Assembly (NCBI GenBank): GCA_964563165.1
Contig: CAZLWA010000056.1
Coordinates: 1-64,000 of the forward strand
DNA: 64,000 nt
Direction of reading: 5' to 3'
Origin: CAZLWA01 sp964563165
GTDB taxonomy: Bacteria > CLD3 > SB21
Shown here piece by piece: positions 62,380 to 64,000 of this stretch. Made by a program: the position numbers and the translations under genes. Position 1 is the first letter of the stretch. Each line of letters starts with the position of its first letter. The notes beneath the pieces were generated by a model. The model saw nothing but the letters and a program-made list of their open reading frames with translations. It did no database searches and had not been told where the DNA came from.

Positions 62380-64000
62380 ATGGAACTGTCAAAAGACGAA
62401 CTCAAAGAAATGATGGCGATTTTTAAGGTGGAGAGTGAAGAACACCTTAAGAATCTCAACAAAGGACTTTTGAAACTGGAGGAGAGCCCCACCTCAAAGG
62501 AACTGTTGGACGACCTTTTTCGTACCGCCCACAGTATCAAGGGTTCCGCACGGATGATGGGTTTCAGCAAGATCGAATCCGTCGCTCATAAAATTGAAGA
62601 TATTTTCGGGCTTTTGCGCCGGGCAGAGATTTCCATGTCTCCGGAGGACTTTGATCTGGTGTACGAAGGTGTGGACATCGTATCCCAGATCATCGCGAAA
62701 ATTTCATCCGACGGAACCGATGAAGCCATTAAAATAGACGCCATCTGCAAAAAGCTCGATCACCTGGTGGAATCGAAAAATCGGAGTGCACTCGAAGGCG
62801 TGCCGTCGCTGAAATCAAAAAAATCGAAATCTAAAAAGCCCTCAGAAGAAATTCACGACCACAAACGGCGTATTGAGAATATCGTGATCGACGAATTGGC
62901 CGATGAAGATATGCATGAAAAGCCGGAGAATTTTCAACCGGAAATGCATGACGAAATGACGGTTGAAAAGGCCGAAAGCGGGAGGGCCACCGACGCGGAC
63001 GAGGCCGTTATTCGCGTTCCGACGAAACGCCTGGACGACCTGATGAATCAGGTGGGGGAATTAATTACCACCCGGATTAAATCCCAGCAACGCTTGACGG
63101 ATCTGAAAAAAATTTTAGAATTTTGCATGGAGTGGCATCAGCAGAATGAGCGGATGAAGTCATTGGTGGATAAGATCTCCAGCGGCCTTGCTGGCATTGA
63201 AGTCCGCGGTAACGGATCTTTACCGATGCGCGGACTCATTAACGAGAACGACTTACGGCATTTTATTGCTTCTCAGGTAACGGCAACGGAGAAGATTACA
63301 AATTTAGTTGAGTTCCTCAATGACGTGTACGACAAGCACAGTGAAGAAAATTTAAGGACCGCGGTCATCACCAGCGATATTCAAGACAGCCTCAGGATTA
63401 TTCGCCTCCTGCCGATTTCCACCATCCTGGACCTGTATCCGCGTATGATACGCGATATCGGCAAATTACAAAGTAAAAAGATCAAACTTGAAATTCTCGG
63501 CGCGGAAACCCGTGTCGATAAGAAGATATTGGAAGAACTGAAAGATCCGCTGATACACATTTTGAGAAATTCGATCGATCACGGGATTGAGGCGCCCGGC
63601 GAGCGCGAGCAGGCAGGGAAAAATCCGGAAGGATCTATCAGTATTAAAGCGGGCTATGTCGGCAATATGGTGCAAATTGAAATTTCGGATGACGGCAGGG
63701 GCATTGACACCGAACGCATTTTGCAGATAGCCATGAAGAAGGGCTACGTCAAACAGGACCAATCGACAGAGATTTCGAAGACCGACTTGATCGGACTTAT
63801 TTTTCATTCCGGGTTTTCAACGGCAAAAATCATTACCGATCTTTCCGGGCGCGGCGTAGGCCTTGATGTAGTAAAATCCAATGTCGAGCGCATTAAAGGC
63901 ACCATTGAAACGACGTCTGAAAAAGGAAAGGGAACAAAATTTATCCTGAAGATTCCATTGACGCTCGCGACGACCCACGTATTGATCGTTGAAATCGACG
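62380..64000 (+). CDS. cheA: Chemotaxis histidine kinase CheA (3' end missing)
   Basis: Open to the end of the window (540 codons seen). ATG 62380 starts an HPt domain with the phosphorylated His51 in FRTAHSIKGSARMMGF. A ~90-residue Lys- and acid-rich linker takes the place of a clear CheY-binding P2 domain. The dimerisation helices begin at VPTKRLDDLMNQVGELI. The GHKL kinase has N-box HILRNSIDHGIE, G1 ISDDGRGID and G2 GRGVGLDVVKSNVE. The frame is cut at the start of the CheW-like regulatory domain (PLTLATTHVLIVEID); a receiver could follow, as in FrzE. Confidence 0.95.
   Translation, partial: MELSKDELKEMMAIFKVESEEHLKNLNKGLLKLEESPTSKELLDDLFRTAHSIKGSARMMGFSKIESVAHKIEDIFGLLRRAEISMSPEDFDLVYEGVDIVSQIIAKISSDGTDEAIKIDAICKKLDHLVESKNRSALEGVPSLKSKKSKSKKPSEEIHDHKRRIENIVIDELADEDMHEKPENFQPEMHDEMTVEKAESGRATDADEAVIRVPTKRLDDLMNQVGELITTRIKSQQRLTDLKKILEFCMEWHQQNERMKSLVDKISSGLAGIEVRGNGSLPMRGLINENDLRHFIASQVTATEKITNLVEFLNDVYDKHSEENLRTAVITSDIQDSLRIIRLLPISTILDLYPRMIRDIGKLQSKKIKLEILGAETRVDKKILEELKDPLIHILRNSIDHGIEAPGEREQAGKNPEGSISIKAGYVGNMVQIEISDDGRGIDTERILQIAMKKGYVKQDQSTEISKTDLIGLIFHSGFSTAKIITDLSGRGVGLDVVKSNVERIKGTIETTSEKGKGTKFILKIPLTLATTHVLIVEID

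Noticed and set aside
1..64000. tRNA/rRNA genes, CRISPR arrays, transposases, phage genes or attachment sites
   Set aside because: Gaps between genes are short and none shows tRNA-like arms, regular repeats or recombinase/transposase motifs; base and codon character look even throughout by eye.

Overview
The window is a gene-dense stretch of bacterial chromosome with about 54 protein genes. I see no rRNA, tRNA, CRISPR array, insertion sequence or prophage. It probably comes from an uncultured or little-studied member of the Fibrobacterota-Chlorobiota-Bacteroidota (FCB) side of the tree. The reasons are a group II geranylgeranylglyceryl-phosphate synthase, many outer-membrane barrels ending in Phe, a very large surface protein of a type common in those phyla, and PEGA and NHL repeat proteins. 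Many genes have good AGGAG-type ribosome sites, which argues against Bacteroidota proper; the phylum cannot be fixed from sequence alone.

Layout. 1-13.3 kb (+): the end of a PEGA-repeat Ser/Thr kinase, a lipoprotein, a membrane HExxH protease with TPRs, an exported M23 endopeptidase, a CtpA protease, a lipoprotein and a methyltransferase, then mutL and miaA. 13.4-19.7 kb: a small barrel protein and a cyclophilin lipoprotein (-), then an NHL protein and a 1189-residue outer-membrane protein (+). 19.7-25.7 kb (-): ccmF, ccmH, a CcmI-like zinc-ribbon protein, an unknown membrane protein, ccmA and a sugar-phosphate isomerase. 25.8-30.3 kb: an adenylate/guanylate cyclase, a broken PEGA/barrel gene, and a slipin-NfeD pair. 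30.4-38.6 kb (+): a lone response regulator, 3-hydroxybutyryl-CoA dehydrogenase, a TPR protein, a diheme cytochrome/porin/cupredoxin operon, a TPR lipoprotein and pyruvate kinase. 38.6-46.4 kb: Der GTPase, an orphan SMC-like ATPase, a TPR protein, a fatty-acid hydroxylase-like protein, a sphingomyelinase-like phosphodiesterase with a 36-residue membrane ORF coupled to it, and another NHL protein. 46.5-54.1 kb: an ECF sigma factor with an RsrA-type zinc anti-sigma factor, NadE, a UmuD/LexA-like peptidase without a DNA-binding domain, GlnE and an acyl-CoA carboxylase subunit. 54.4-64 kb (+): Maf, a RodZ-like protein, and a chemosensory cluster (MCP, GGGPS, CheW, CheR-TPR, CheW, MCP, CheA cut by the window end).

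How it fits together. Three themes recur: envelope building and surveillance (kinase, proteases, M23, barrels, slipin/NfeD, RodZ); respiratory redox biology (c-type cytochrome maturation, exported diheme cytochrome and cupredoxin, a thiol-redox sigma pair); and signalling (cyclase, response regulator, chemosensory array). Two promoters, ahead of ccmF and nfeD, share a near-identical Fnr-like dyad at the same distance from a -10-like element, which suggests one regulon.

The most novel observations are this shared dyad, the HTH-less S24 peptidase fused translationally to glnE, the SigR/RsrA-like pair with its matching promoter, the GGGPS gene inside a chemotaxis cluster, and the cytochrome-porin-cupredoxin operon.
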